Under the pieces are notes generated by a model that made no database searches, was not told the origin of the DNA, and saw nothing but the letters and a program-made list of their open reading frames with translations. This document shows, piece after piece, positions 56,472 to 64,000 of a stretch of DNA of 64,000 nt (its first letter is position 1; each line of letters opens with the position of its first letter). Position numbers and translations under genes: made by a program. Source of the DNA: Saprospiraceae bacterium. Lineage in GTDB: Bacteria; Bacteroidota; Bacteroidia; Chitinophagales; Saprospiraceae. The DNA lies in NCBI GenBank assembly GCA_016715245.1, contig JADKAS010000019.1:35843-99842 (forward strand). The letters are read 5' to 3'.

Positions 56472-57526
56472 TTACCAGGGTCCTGCCTTTGTAATGTTAA
56501 TAAATTTTTCATTTTCTAATCTGTAAGCTCCTCCGGCACCAACAAACCAGAGTCGGCTTTGCCGGTCTTTAAAGATTTGAAAAACTACAGGACCTTTATT
56601 GTCGTCTGACTTTTGAAATTCTTTCAGTTCTTTTCCATCATAAACAAATAAATAATGTTGGTTTGAAACAAACCAGATTTTCCCTTCTTTATCCTCGGCA
56701 ATACTGCCTGTTCCCTTTCCGGTTTCAATTTTACCTTCCGTGATATTGATTGCCTTGTTTTCTGCCAATGTATATAATCCCTGTTTTGTTGACACCCAGA
56801 TTTTTCCTCTGCTGTCTTCAAAGATTTCATTTATTAAGTTGGTCTGAATGCCAGTCTTTTCGGAAACATTCACTAATGTATTTTCTGCATATGAAAAAAA
56901 AGTCCTGCATTGGTGCTGAACCAGATGGTCCCCTTACTGTCCTGCGTTATATTATGAACCATTTTTGTACCTGATACACCAAGCGTTGTATCTTTTATTC
57001 CTTCCGGCAGGTCGAACTTGGTAAATTCTTTTCCATTAAAAATACAGGCACCCTTTATCGTTCCGATCCAGATAATTCCCTCTGAATCTGCTGTAATACA
57101 CCAAACATCATTACTGATCAGGCCATCTGATTCGTAATAATTTATTACATTTTCACCCTTAACACGGCTAATCCCGTCTGTATGAGCAAACCAAATTGTC
57201 CCGTCATTATCCTCGGTAATATGTTTGATAGTGGTTCTTTCCCCAGATTCACTTTTTATACCTTCAATACGGATTAATTTGTCTTCTGTAAGTCTGAATG
57301 CCCCACCTTCAGTGCCAAACCAAATAACACCCCTGCTATCCTGAAACATCATTCTCACCACCTGACTTATCTGCCCTGGTGACTGTCTGGTTATTAATGG
57401 CGGCAATGTGTTTTGTGTATTATTTTTATTTCCCTGTGCATTACAGGAAGAAATCAAAAGGGAAAGTGTTATGACAAGTAGCGATTTTATTCTGTGGTCG
57501 GCTATTCTTTCATTTTTCATTGTCAT
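56472..57526 (-). pseudogene. Two-component-regulator-type beta-propeller lipoprotein, frameshifted
   Basis: The first frame (57526 to 56873) starts with a lipobox (SLLVITLSLLISSC) and reads propeller repeats (DSRGVIWFGTEGGAFRL, DNDGTIWFAHTDGI, DSEGIIWIGTIKG) until a T8 run (A8 on plus strand, 56894-56901). With one extra T, the frame continues SYAENTLVNVSEKTGIQTN into the second frame, which carries more repeats (DSRGKIWVSTKQGLY, KDRQSRLWFVGAGGAYRL) to 56472. The repeats are Reg_prop type, the periplasmic sensor blades of hybrid two-component systems, but no kinase domain follows. Corrected length is about 351 residues. Confidence 0.8.
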
Positions 57527-57841
57527 TAATTCTTTTATTCCGAAGTATACCCTTATTTAATGCTTGCAAGGTAGGTTGTCAGTACAAAAGTATTTGAAAA
57601 TTCTTATTTATGTTATTAAGTCTTTTCTTTTAACACCATATTAAAACATAATTGTAAGTTATTCCTGATTATTGTCAGGCACTTTTCCAGGAATGAGCAT
57701 TCTGTGAGGGTCGGGAATGCTTTTATGGGAAGGCAAAATTAAGTTCCCTTAAATAGATTTCTAATTTGTTTGAGTATCAATTTATGACACAATAGTGAAG
57801 AACTTTTATCAATGATTACACTAAATAAATCATGAGTTATT
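57527..57841. other. Intergenic interval
   Basis: No gene, repeat or clear regulatory site is visible. The stretch is AT-rich and separates the frameshifted propeller gene from a small lipoprotein gene, both on the minus strand. Confidence 0.5.
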
Positions 57842-58240
57842 TTATTTTCTCATGTACATAAAATCACCTTCCGGCACTCTTAACGTAAAATGCCGTTTGA
57901 TTGAAATATTCATAGAATCAAGTGTAACGATAAATGAAGATTGAAGCGGAAAACTTTCCAGACAAGCATAACAATACATCTCAACAACGACGTTGTCGCA
58001 ACCTTCATTTAATTTTTCAACTAATTTTTTTGAATTCATTTCATGCCCGAGTTCGTCATTCACAGATGGTATTGGAGACAATGTCAGGCAAATGGAATCA
58101 ATGACCGATTCAGCATATTCATAATCTTTGCTAATAAAACTATCAGCTAATTTTTCACAATCAATATTAAACGTGGAGTTAATATCTTCTTTATGGCACC
58201 CGCTGATTAATACGATAAATAATAAGATTGAATATTTCAT
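57842..58240 (-). CDS. Small lipoprotein, function unknown
   Basis: This 132-residue protein has a clear lipobox (FIVLISGC, Cys at 15). The mature part has several Cys residues (CEK, SICL, GCDN, YCYAC) that could form disulfides, and a beta-rich end. No family is recognised. It is the last gene in a minus-strand run that includes the SGRPNP-domain genes and the metzincin upstream, separated by 225 bases. Confidence 0.68.
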   Translation of the reverse strand: MKYSILLFIVLISGCHKEDINSTFNIDCEKLADSFISKDYEYAESVIDSICLTLSPIPSVNDELGHEMNSKKLVEKLNEGCDNVVVEMYCYACLESFPLQSSFIVTLDSMNISIKRHFTLRVPEGDFMYMRK

Positions 58241-58465
58241 GGAATTATAAATTTAATGCAGACAAATAACATTTCATTTATTACCAAGACGTTTAAAATA
58301 TAAAATATGTTGGTCTCAGGACTAAATTTCGTTTCCAGTTCTTTTCATTTTATCAACACCATTTCTCCAAAAATTAAATCAATATCCCTGAATTGAAGTA
58401 GATCCGGCTGGAACTTTATCAGAATTAATTAGCACTCCTCTTTAATTTTATTACTAAACTAATGA

Positions 58466-58807
58466 CTATTCACCAAAAGGTAAATGTTTATACTTTGCAG
58501 GCAAATTATTTAATATCAATTTTTCAAATGCCTGATTGAGGTCAATTCTGGTTTCAGTCTCATTTCCCCTGGTTATATACAAAAGCCCTTTGAAAGCTGT
58601 AATTGAAATAGCTTTTGAAACTAGAACAACGCCCCTATATCCAAGAATCGAAGGGAGTTCAAAACTTGTATTGGATATAGGAGCGCATTCTGCAAATGAT
58701 AATAATTGTTCAACTATGGATTCTTTTGGAAACCATAACGGATTTGGTCTTCCTGAAAATATCAGAAGAGAACAATACCATTTATTATTTGATCTTAGTG
58801 TGTCCAT
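58466..58807 (-). CDS. Stand-alone SGRPNP-domain protein
   Basis: This 113-residue protein has the conserved segment LLIFSGRPNPLWF near the start and LGYRGVVLVS in the middle. These two motifs are also in the N-terminal part of the adjacent gene (58785-59692: DIFSGRPNPFRI and HLGYRGIIVD). No signal peptide or catalytic residues are visible. Its ATG overlaps the end of the upstream gene by 23 bases, so it is translationally coupled to it. I believe this domain occurs in uncharacterised proteins of several phyla, but no function is known to me. Confidence 0.7.
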   Translation of the reverse strand: MDTLRSNNKWYCSLLIFSGRPNPLWFPKESIVEQLLSFAECAPISNTSFELPSILGYRGVVLVSKAISITAFKGLLYITRGNETETRIDLNQAFEKLILNNLPAKYKHLPFGE

Positions 58808-59692
58808 GAATTACCTGCATAAAGGTACAAAATTGAGTGTACATACCTCTGTTTGCCAGCCTTGGATCTAAGATTATATTTCCCGCATTGTCCAACAATG
58901 TTGCCATTGTTGAACCTGGTTTGTGACTCCATCTACCATTTTGACCTTTTCGGTACCAATGATAATCGATTCCCGGGGCAATGACCAAAGCAACCAAATG
59001 ACCTGTACCCGGACATTTATTGTTGGCTAATGGTGTGTCTATCAAAGCATCAGATACAGCTCCCATCTTGGCACTTCGTTGACCTGTAGCTACCGTGCAT
59101 CCTGATAATGAAGTGTATTGAAGAGCAGCTGCTCTACCAGGTTGTGCGAAAGTGTCTGTTCGATAATTGGTGGCATAATTGTAACAGTTGTTTCCAAATT
59201 GACGCTGACCTGCATCATTCCACCAGGCGAGATCCGGCACAGGTGCACATTGACAAGGATTAATCCTTGGTAACACGATAGGTGGGATGATAGGCGCTGC
59301 TAAGATGGCATCATTAATGTCTTTGAATTGTGACATTTCAGATAGCAAAATTGTTTTAAATACTTTTTTGTTTCCGGTGCCTTTGAATTTAGAAATGGTG
59401 TCAATAATGTTTGTTTCAAATGTATTGGAATCGGCATCTGCGTGTTGATCTCCGGAGAGCAACTGATTTGGCGTAATTCTGAAATGAGTCGGAAAATCAT
59501 TTGCAGATTGTCTAACTGATCCACAATAATACCTCTGTAACCTAAATGTTCAGGTTCTTTTTGTGTGGTATTATCTATTAATGAGGCATTGAGTTGAATT
59601 TTTTCGAGCAAGGATTTAGCTTCACTTCCTTCAATAATTCGAAAAGGGTTGGGTCGACCACTAAAAATGTCGATGGTTACTTTTAGTTTCAT
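58785..59692 (-). pseudogene. SGRPNP-domain protein with Cys/His hydrolase-like C-terminus, frameshifted
   Basis: The first frame (59692) carries FSGRPNP and LGYRGIIVD. A three-T run at 59467-59469 (AAA on minus) with one extra base restores NQLLSGDQHADADSN, which leads into the second frame. That frame contains GNNCYNYATNYRTDTFAQPG, a possible catalytic Cys, then GHLVALVIAPGIDYHWYR and RWSHKPGST with His residues, and NIILDPRLANRG. The Cys-aromatic plus downstream His layout resembles papain-like or NlpC-type hydrolases, but the fold is not proven. Corrected length is about 302 residues. It has no signal peptide. The break may be an assembly error. Confidence 0.72.
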
Positions 59693-59985
59693 AATAAGTT
59701 TTTAGATTAAATAAATAATGATTAAGGAAAAATGTAGTCAGTTAAAAGGATTTGTTCATTTTAGTTAAGAATTAAAAGCTATGTAAAATTATAGTTGGTA
59801 CAAGAACTTAAGTCCGTAAAATATTTTGATGAAATGATAGGATAAATTAAATTAGGATACTAAAAAATCCTTACCCTAAGCAAATAAGATTTGAGGTAAA
59901 TGAAATTTACCGGGAGTTGAATTTATTTTGTCGAAAAGGTAATCAGATATCCTTATGTGTCTGTATAAGTTTTGTAGTTGCGGCC

Positions 59986-60411
59986 CTACTCTGATTTGTG
60001 GTATTGAACCTTGCACTTCTGTTCATCAGTGATCGTCATAACCTGTTTATTCTTTGAAAATTTTATTCCGTAAGCTACAATTTTATCGTTAGCACATGAA
60101 ATCAGAATTTTCGTTTTCCCTTTGAATTCATATGTGCCTACATCCCATATATAAAATGTGGATTCAGGTTTATCAATAGCTTGAAATAGTCCGTTTTCCT
60201 TAAAAAACAGTTTATCCGGATAGTTATGTTCAGAAGATTCACTTGAAGATTTTATCCAAACTCCAACTATTGGTTTTATTTGAACGGGGCTCATAAGAAT
60301 ATCTTTAGGGTGTTTGTTATTTTGGTTTGCAGTACAACTATATACTGCAAACAAAATAACAATTATTTTAATAAACAAGACAAAATATTTTAGCACAAAT
60401 CTATTTAGCAT
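59986..60411 (-). CDS. Small lipoprotein with lipocalin-like end
   Basis: This 141-residue protein has a long hydrophobic start (YFVLFIKIIVILFAVYSC, lipobox Cys at 26). The mature domain begins with GVWIKSSSE and contains YPDKLFFKENGLFQAI and VGTYEFKGKTKILISC strands, like small lipocalin-type (DUF-like) lipoproteins. It overlaps the end of the upstream metzincin gene by 11 bases, so the two are cotranslated. It may be an anchor or inhibitor for that protease, by position only. Confidence 0.7.
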   Translation of the reverse strand: MLNRFVLKYFVLFIKIIVILFAVYSCTANQNNKHPKDILMSPVQIKPIVGVWIKSSSESSEHNYPDKLFFKENGLFQAIDKPESTFYIWDVGTYEFKGKTKILISCANDKIVAYGIKFSKNKQVMTITDEQKCKVQYHKSE

Positions 60412-62461
60412 CCAAAATTGAGTTAACCGATTTTTTTACATCAGCATCCAAATCCTTGAACAATAATTTAGCTTTTGTCACTTCAGTTTTAGACATTATT
60501 GTATCTGAAGTTATCAGTTCGGCTGCTTTCTTTAAATCAGCTTTGCGTTTGAAGTAAGGTTTTGAAATTCGCTTGCATTCGGTATATGAAAAGTGTGGCC
60601 TTAAGGTTTTGTTTTTCAAAGCTGTTTGCAATGCATCCACACCATCTTTTAAATGATCACCTCCGAAGGCCAAAGTTAATAAAAGATCCGGAGTGGATAG
60701 TGTTTTCATGGCAGCTTTTGCGTGTGACTCGTCGACAACAGGTGTAACCATTACATTAGCATTTGATTTGAGTTCTATAGGAAACCCATCAACATCCCAA
60801 TGCAAAATTACCTGGATAGTATACAAGCCTTCATTTGGAAACAAAGCCCCTTCTTTTCCCCTCAATAGTGTAAGATCCGAAATTATTGATTTTCCGGCTT
60901 TCAAAACATCCAATTGTTCATCATCCATACAAATAATGATAGGAGAAAAAGTTCTTGCCTGTCCATTGGAACCTGTTACAGTGCCTTTTATATTTCCACC
61001 TTTTAAAGTCAGGTTGGCAGGAAGTAACATATCCTGACCCATTGCATTTTTTAATTCAATATTAACACGAACAGGTGCACCTAATGGGACGGTTTCCAAC
61101 AACGGCGTAACCGTAAATTGAATGCCATCTAAATTATATGATTCATCCAATGGTGAAATCGTTGGGTTTGCCATACTGGCATCTCCGAATCTGGTTCCAC
61201 CGGGGCGAACATGTATGTCAGGATAATGGCGCAATCTTCTTTTATCATCATCTGCGTATGAAAAAATAATATTATTCGGGAATGGAGTCACAGGAGGTGT
61301 TGCGCTTGAAGCAATAACATCTGTCGTATTCATAAATCCATTATTGACAGTATTATGAAATAAGCCCATGGCATGCCCAATCTCATGTACGGCTGTCCTG
61401 AAAAAAGTTTTTGCTGATGCACCAGAGCGTTGACCGGCCACTAACCCCCAAAGAGGTATATTTGGAATGGTCCAGTGACTTGCAATACCGATACCTTCCC
61501 GTGGAATATTGTTGGAATCTGTTCCTCCGTTATCGTACATGATTCCCCTTGGTGTCGAATCAAGATTTTTAACAGATAAAATGTGATATCTCCATTCTTT
61601 ATCGAGGTTTGAAGCATCCCTTTTAGCTAACATAGCAGTGTGCATTTCTGCATCTGACCACGAATTGCCACTGGCCTGTGCTACATTGGTACTGCTGGTA
61701 TATGTGTGTACATCCCAGCCCACTTCTTTATAGACAGTTGTCCAGTCTACGCCTGCAGCATTATTCAATGGAGCTTCTGATCCACTTACAGTATCAATTT
61801 CTACAACAGCCTTTCTCAAGTACTTGGAAACCCAACCCATTTTTAATCTTCCAACGATATTTCCCACTGAGTTTTTTACATCACCTTCTAAATAATTACT
61901 TGGAGATGGAAATCCGGCAGGTGCTGTCATCCATATCATTTTGCTGTAAAAAAAAGAACCTTCAAGAGCCCAGGTGTTTGGTGCCGTATATTTATACAAT
62001 TGATATCCCAGATTAAATGAATTTGTTATAGTGGAAAATTCAAGTATTGATGTGATTCTGATATAGTAGGTGTATTGATTTCTGGGTAGAATGGGAATAC
62101 CCAGAGCAGGATTAGGAGGTGAACCAAGTGCAATAACAGGAGGAAGAGGCCAGGGTCTTGGGATAAAACGGACGGGTCTGTTATAAAGATCCCCACTGGC
62201 TGTTTTGCCACCGGTATGTCCCTCCACACGAATCGTACCATCGAAGGCCTTGAGCGGGTTGACCAGCGGTTTATAGCTAACCAAATAACATCCTGCTTTT
62301 AATGATTTAAATACAGGAAATGGAGCAGCAATAACCGGATCCAATCGGGGTAAGCCATCTTCAACTTCTGAAGAAGAAGACTGGGCATCAGCAGAATAAA
62401 CAGGTTCCGGGAGAGGAGGAAATATATCATTTCCGTCCAGGGAAGCATGAGATTTGCACAT
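60401..62461 (-). CDS. Metzincin-type zinc metalloprotease without visible signal peptide
   Basis: This 686-residue protein contains the metzincin zinc motif HEIGHAMGLFH (residues 359-369) and a downstream NGFMNTTD Met-turn (around 377), placing it near the matrixin/archaemetzincin group. The N-terminal ~200 residues are beta-rich with Pro-rich stretches (PRPWPLPPVIALGSPPNPAL). Beyond the protease domain are beta-sandwich domains and a charged helical tail (KTEVTKAKLLFKDLDADVKK). No N-terminal signal peptide is visible at this start (MCKSHASLDGNDIFPP). The export route is unclear, and the start may be upstream or export may be non-classical. It heads the cluster with the SGRPNP genes. Confidence 0.85.
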   Translation of the reverse strand: MCKSHASLDGNDIFPPLPEPVYSADAQSSSSEVEDGLPRLDPVIAAPFPVFKSLKAGCYLVSYKPLVNPLKAFDGTIRVEGHTGGKTASGDLYNRPVRFIPRPWPLPPVIALGSPPNPALGIPILPRNQYTYYIRITSILEFSTITNSFNLGYQLYKYTAPNTWALEGSFFYSKMIWMTAPAGFPSPSNYLEGDVKNSVGNIVGRLKMGWVSKYLRKAVVEIDTVSGSEAPLNNAAGVDWTTVYKEVGWDVHTYTSSTNVAQASGNSWSDAEMHTAMLAKRDASNLDKEWRYHILSVKNLDSTPRGIMYDNGGTDSNNIPREGIGIASHWTIPNIPLWGLVAGQRSGASAKTFFRTAVHEIGHAMGLFHNTVNNGFMNTTDVIASSATPPVTPFPNNIIFSYADDDKRRLRHYPDIHVRPGGTRFGDASMANPTISPLDESYNLDGIQFTVTPLLETVPLGAPVRVNIELKNAMGQDMLLPANLTLKGGNIKGTVTGSNGQARTFSPIIICMDDEQLDVLKAGKSIISDLTLLRGKEGALFPNEGLYTIQVILHWDVDGFPIELKSNANVMVTPVVDESHAKAAMKTLSTPDLLLTLAFGGDHLKDGVDALQTALKNKTLRPHFSYTECKRISKPYFKRKADLKKAAELITSDTIMSKTEVTKAKLLFKDLDADVKKSVNSILDAK

Positions 62462-63003
62462 ATGAAATGGTTTTTAAATTGAATAAAAAAATAACATTAC
62501 AAATGTGCCACTAATGAGGTATAGGATACAAGAGGAAATAGACCTTATTGTATTGGTGGTTTTCCTATATAAAGACAGGTGTAACTATGAATGTAGTTGG
62601 GGTGTTTTCCCCCTTTTCAGATTGTGAGAAAAACTTATTAGTAGTTTTGTATGTCAAAAGTTGGATTGAGAAGTTCGTCAGTAATTATATTGGCTATCGT
62701 TTTAGTGGACCTGAATACGACAAAAATATCAAATAAGAATAATACTTTTTTTTGCAAATCTACCTTTCATCATAAGATCTTTTGACCTTTCGATTTTGCA
62801 AATTTTTTGATAAAAATACCTCCGGTTTGGGTATAAAAATGGAGAAGACAGACGTTCACATGACAAAAAATAAAGAATTCAATCTAAAGTTCCTATTATA
62901 CCTCCCCGAGAACTCTGCAAAAGTAGCGATATCGGAACCACAAAACCAGAACATCAACCCTATAGCTAATGGGACCAAAACACCATATCACCAAAAAACC
63001 ACA
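62462..63003. other. Intergenic interval with weak repeat similarity
   Basis: No convincing gene is visible. Frames at 62548-62736 and 62782-63069 lack protein-like features. Near 62978-63020 the sequence on the minus strand (GGTGATGTGG, then GGTGATATGG) weakly resembles the TAGGTGATAGG repeats at 1166-1245 and 2763-2835. The interval should contain the promoter of the metzincin gene. Confidence 0.5.
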
Positions 63004-64000
63004 TCACCTCTTAATCACCTTCCCTCCATTTATCCTCACTCCGTTATCCTCAGCTGTCCAGAAATATAATCCGGTAGAAAGAGCTGTCATATCGAGATGA
63101 TTGTGGCCGTAGAATAAGCGCTGTGACAGCACAACCCTGCCTGTCGCATCGTGGATGTGTATCATACCATGTTGAGGGATGTACTCTCCAAGTGTAACCA
63201 ACAAAACATCTGCCACCGGATTGGGGAAAAGCGTGATATCCGCTTTTTGTCCGGCATCATCACTGCTGCTTGTACCAATGGTTACTGTCCGACAGGTCGT
63301 ATGGCTGCTGTTTTCATTGCTCACGGTCAGGCACACCTCATAGGTACCGTTTTGAGCGTAGGTATGAAAGGGATATCTGTCTGACACCGCCGGACTGCCA
63401 TCACCAAAGTCCCAGCTCCACGTCTCCGGCCAGAAATAACTCAAGTCGGTAAAACGAATCTTTTTATAGTTGCTGCTATCCGGTTCGTAGCGGAACTTGG
63501 CTACCGGGTGATTGTCCAGACCAAGGGTGTCGCAGGGGCTACCGTCGTCGGGGCCAAGGCGGAATAGTGGAAAGTTAGGCATCGTACGAAAGTACTCAGT
63601 TGGTATCTCGATGGTGTGTTGACCTACACCGGAATTTTCGCCTCTTTCGTGTGGAAAATTGATTACACCGAGATGTCGATTGGTAGTTGATGAAGAGTTG
63701 ATATAAATTCTTCCGTCCGGAGTTGCTTGCATAAAATGAAAAGAAGTAGGATATTTTATACTATTAGGGGTAGGTTGGTAGGTAAATCCATCTCTTACGG
63801 CAATGGTATCTTCACTACTGAAAATATCCGGTACGGTCATGTCATATTGAAATATATAAATGCCTTCGCTCACGTAAAAATACCGGCCGTCGGGAGAAAA
63901 GGTGGCCCCCGTTCCTGTAATTGAATTTATCTTTTCATAGTGTTTTTCTTTTTTGTTTCCTGCAAGTCCCGTACAGCGGTTAAAATCTAATATTGCCACT
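63004..64000 (-). CDS. Secreted PKD-domain protein with T9SS sorting domain, cut by window edge
   Basis: The frame is open to the right edge, so the N-terminus is outside the window. The visible part has a propeller-like region (GATFSPDGRYFYVSEG, TPDGRIYINSSS), then a PKD domain (about 190-255 of the visible part, with TWSWDFGDGSPAVSDRYPFHTY and VCLTVSNENSS). A T9SS C-terminal domain follows (LFPNPVADVLLV, then MTALSTGLYFWTAED), ending at 63004. It belongs to the ligand-binding, surface-exported proteins common in this lineage. GC content here is higher than in much of the window. Confidence 0.85.
   Translation of the reverse strand, partial: VAILDFNRCTGLAGNKKEKHYEKINSITGTGATFSPDGRYFYVSEGIYIFQYDMTVPDIFSSEDTIAVRDGFTYQPTPNSIKYPTSFHFMQATPDGRIYINSSSTTNRHLGVINFPHERGENSGVGQHTIEIPTEYFRTMPNFPLFRLGPDDGSPCDTLGLDNHPVAKFRYEPDSSNYKKIRFTDLSYFWPETWSWDFGDGSPAVSDRYPFHTYAQNGTYEVCLTVSNENSSHTTCRTVTIGTSSSDDAGQKADITLFPNPVADVLLVTLGEYIPQHGMIHIHDATGRVVLSQRLFYGHNHLDMTALSTGLYFWTAEDNGVRINGGKVIKR

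Noticed and set aside
62782..63069. 95-codon plus-strand frame overlapping the end of the T9SS/PKD gene
   Set aside because: It overlaps a well-supported gene on the other strand and has no recognisable features.

Overview
The window is AT-rich chromosomal DNA from a Bacteroidota bacterium. A member of the Saprospiria/Chitinophagia-type lineages is likely, but that is inference. The evidence is: several secreted proteins ending in a type IX secretion (T9SS) C-terminal sorting domain with a YPNP-type motif, a DUF1501/DUF1800 pair, large VPS10/sortilin-like beta-propellers, LytS/LytTR two-component pairs, many SPII lipoproteins, and promoter-like TAnnTTTG boxes with no obvious Shine-Dalgarno sequences. 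No rRNA, tRNA or CRISPR array was seen.

Layout. 1-10 kb holds a disrupted copper-monooxygenase-like T9SS protein, a lipoprotein, MsrB-MsrA, a KirBac-type K+ channel, a DUF1801 protein, a decayed VOC/SRPBCC pair, an FG-GAP repeat protein wedged between two SRPBCC tails, and a MazEF pair. 10-18.6 kb (minus strand) holds DUF1501/DUF1800, DUF4407, TfoX-N, and a membrane protein-SDR-SRPBCC operon beside a Crp/Fnr regulator. 18.6-24 kb is an accessory island: two secreted alpha/beta hydrolases, each followed by a ~140-bp palindromic repeat of one family, with a third repeat cut off beside an IS91-type element that carries a tyrosine recombinase. 24-26.7 kb holds an AT-rich hairpin region, a decayed T9SS domain and a frameshifted SelO. 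26.8-33.3 kb holds a secreted metallophosphoesterase, a beta-barrel protein, a lipoprotein and a Trp/Arg-rich secreted protein. 33.5-44 kb holds two convergent VPS10-like giants and a TolB-propeller amidohydrolase, probably a peptide or metabolite scavenging locus. 44-50 kb holds two TPR-sensor kinases, one with a LytTR regulator. 50-57.5 kb holds T9SS and lipoprotein cell-surface genes. 57.8-62.5 kb is a minus-strand cluster of a metzincin without a signal peptide, a lipoprotein, and two proteins sharing an SGRPNP domain, one with a Cys/His hydrolase-like C-terminus. This cluster is the best candidate here for an undescribed functional unit. The window ends inside another T9SS/PKD protein.

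A striking property is the number of broken reading frames. At least five genes are interrupted by an apparent one-base loss, usually in a homopolymer (22593, 26496, 38929, 56894, 59467), and three more carry in-frame stops (754, 6969, 7464). The homopolymer pattern suggests uncorrected long-read errors for some of them. The stop codons, the partial gene copies and the T9SS remnant argue that some decay is real. Where an upstream start was a TTG or GTG, I moved it to the ATG that begins a signal peptide or a conserved domain.
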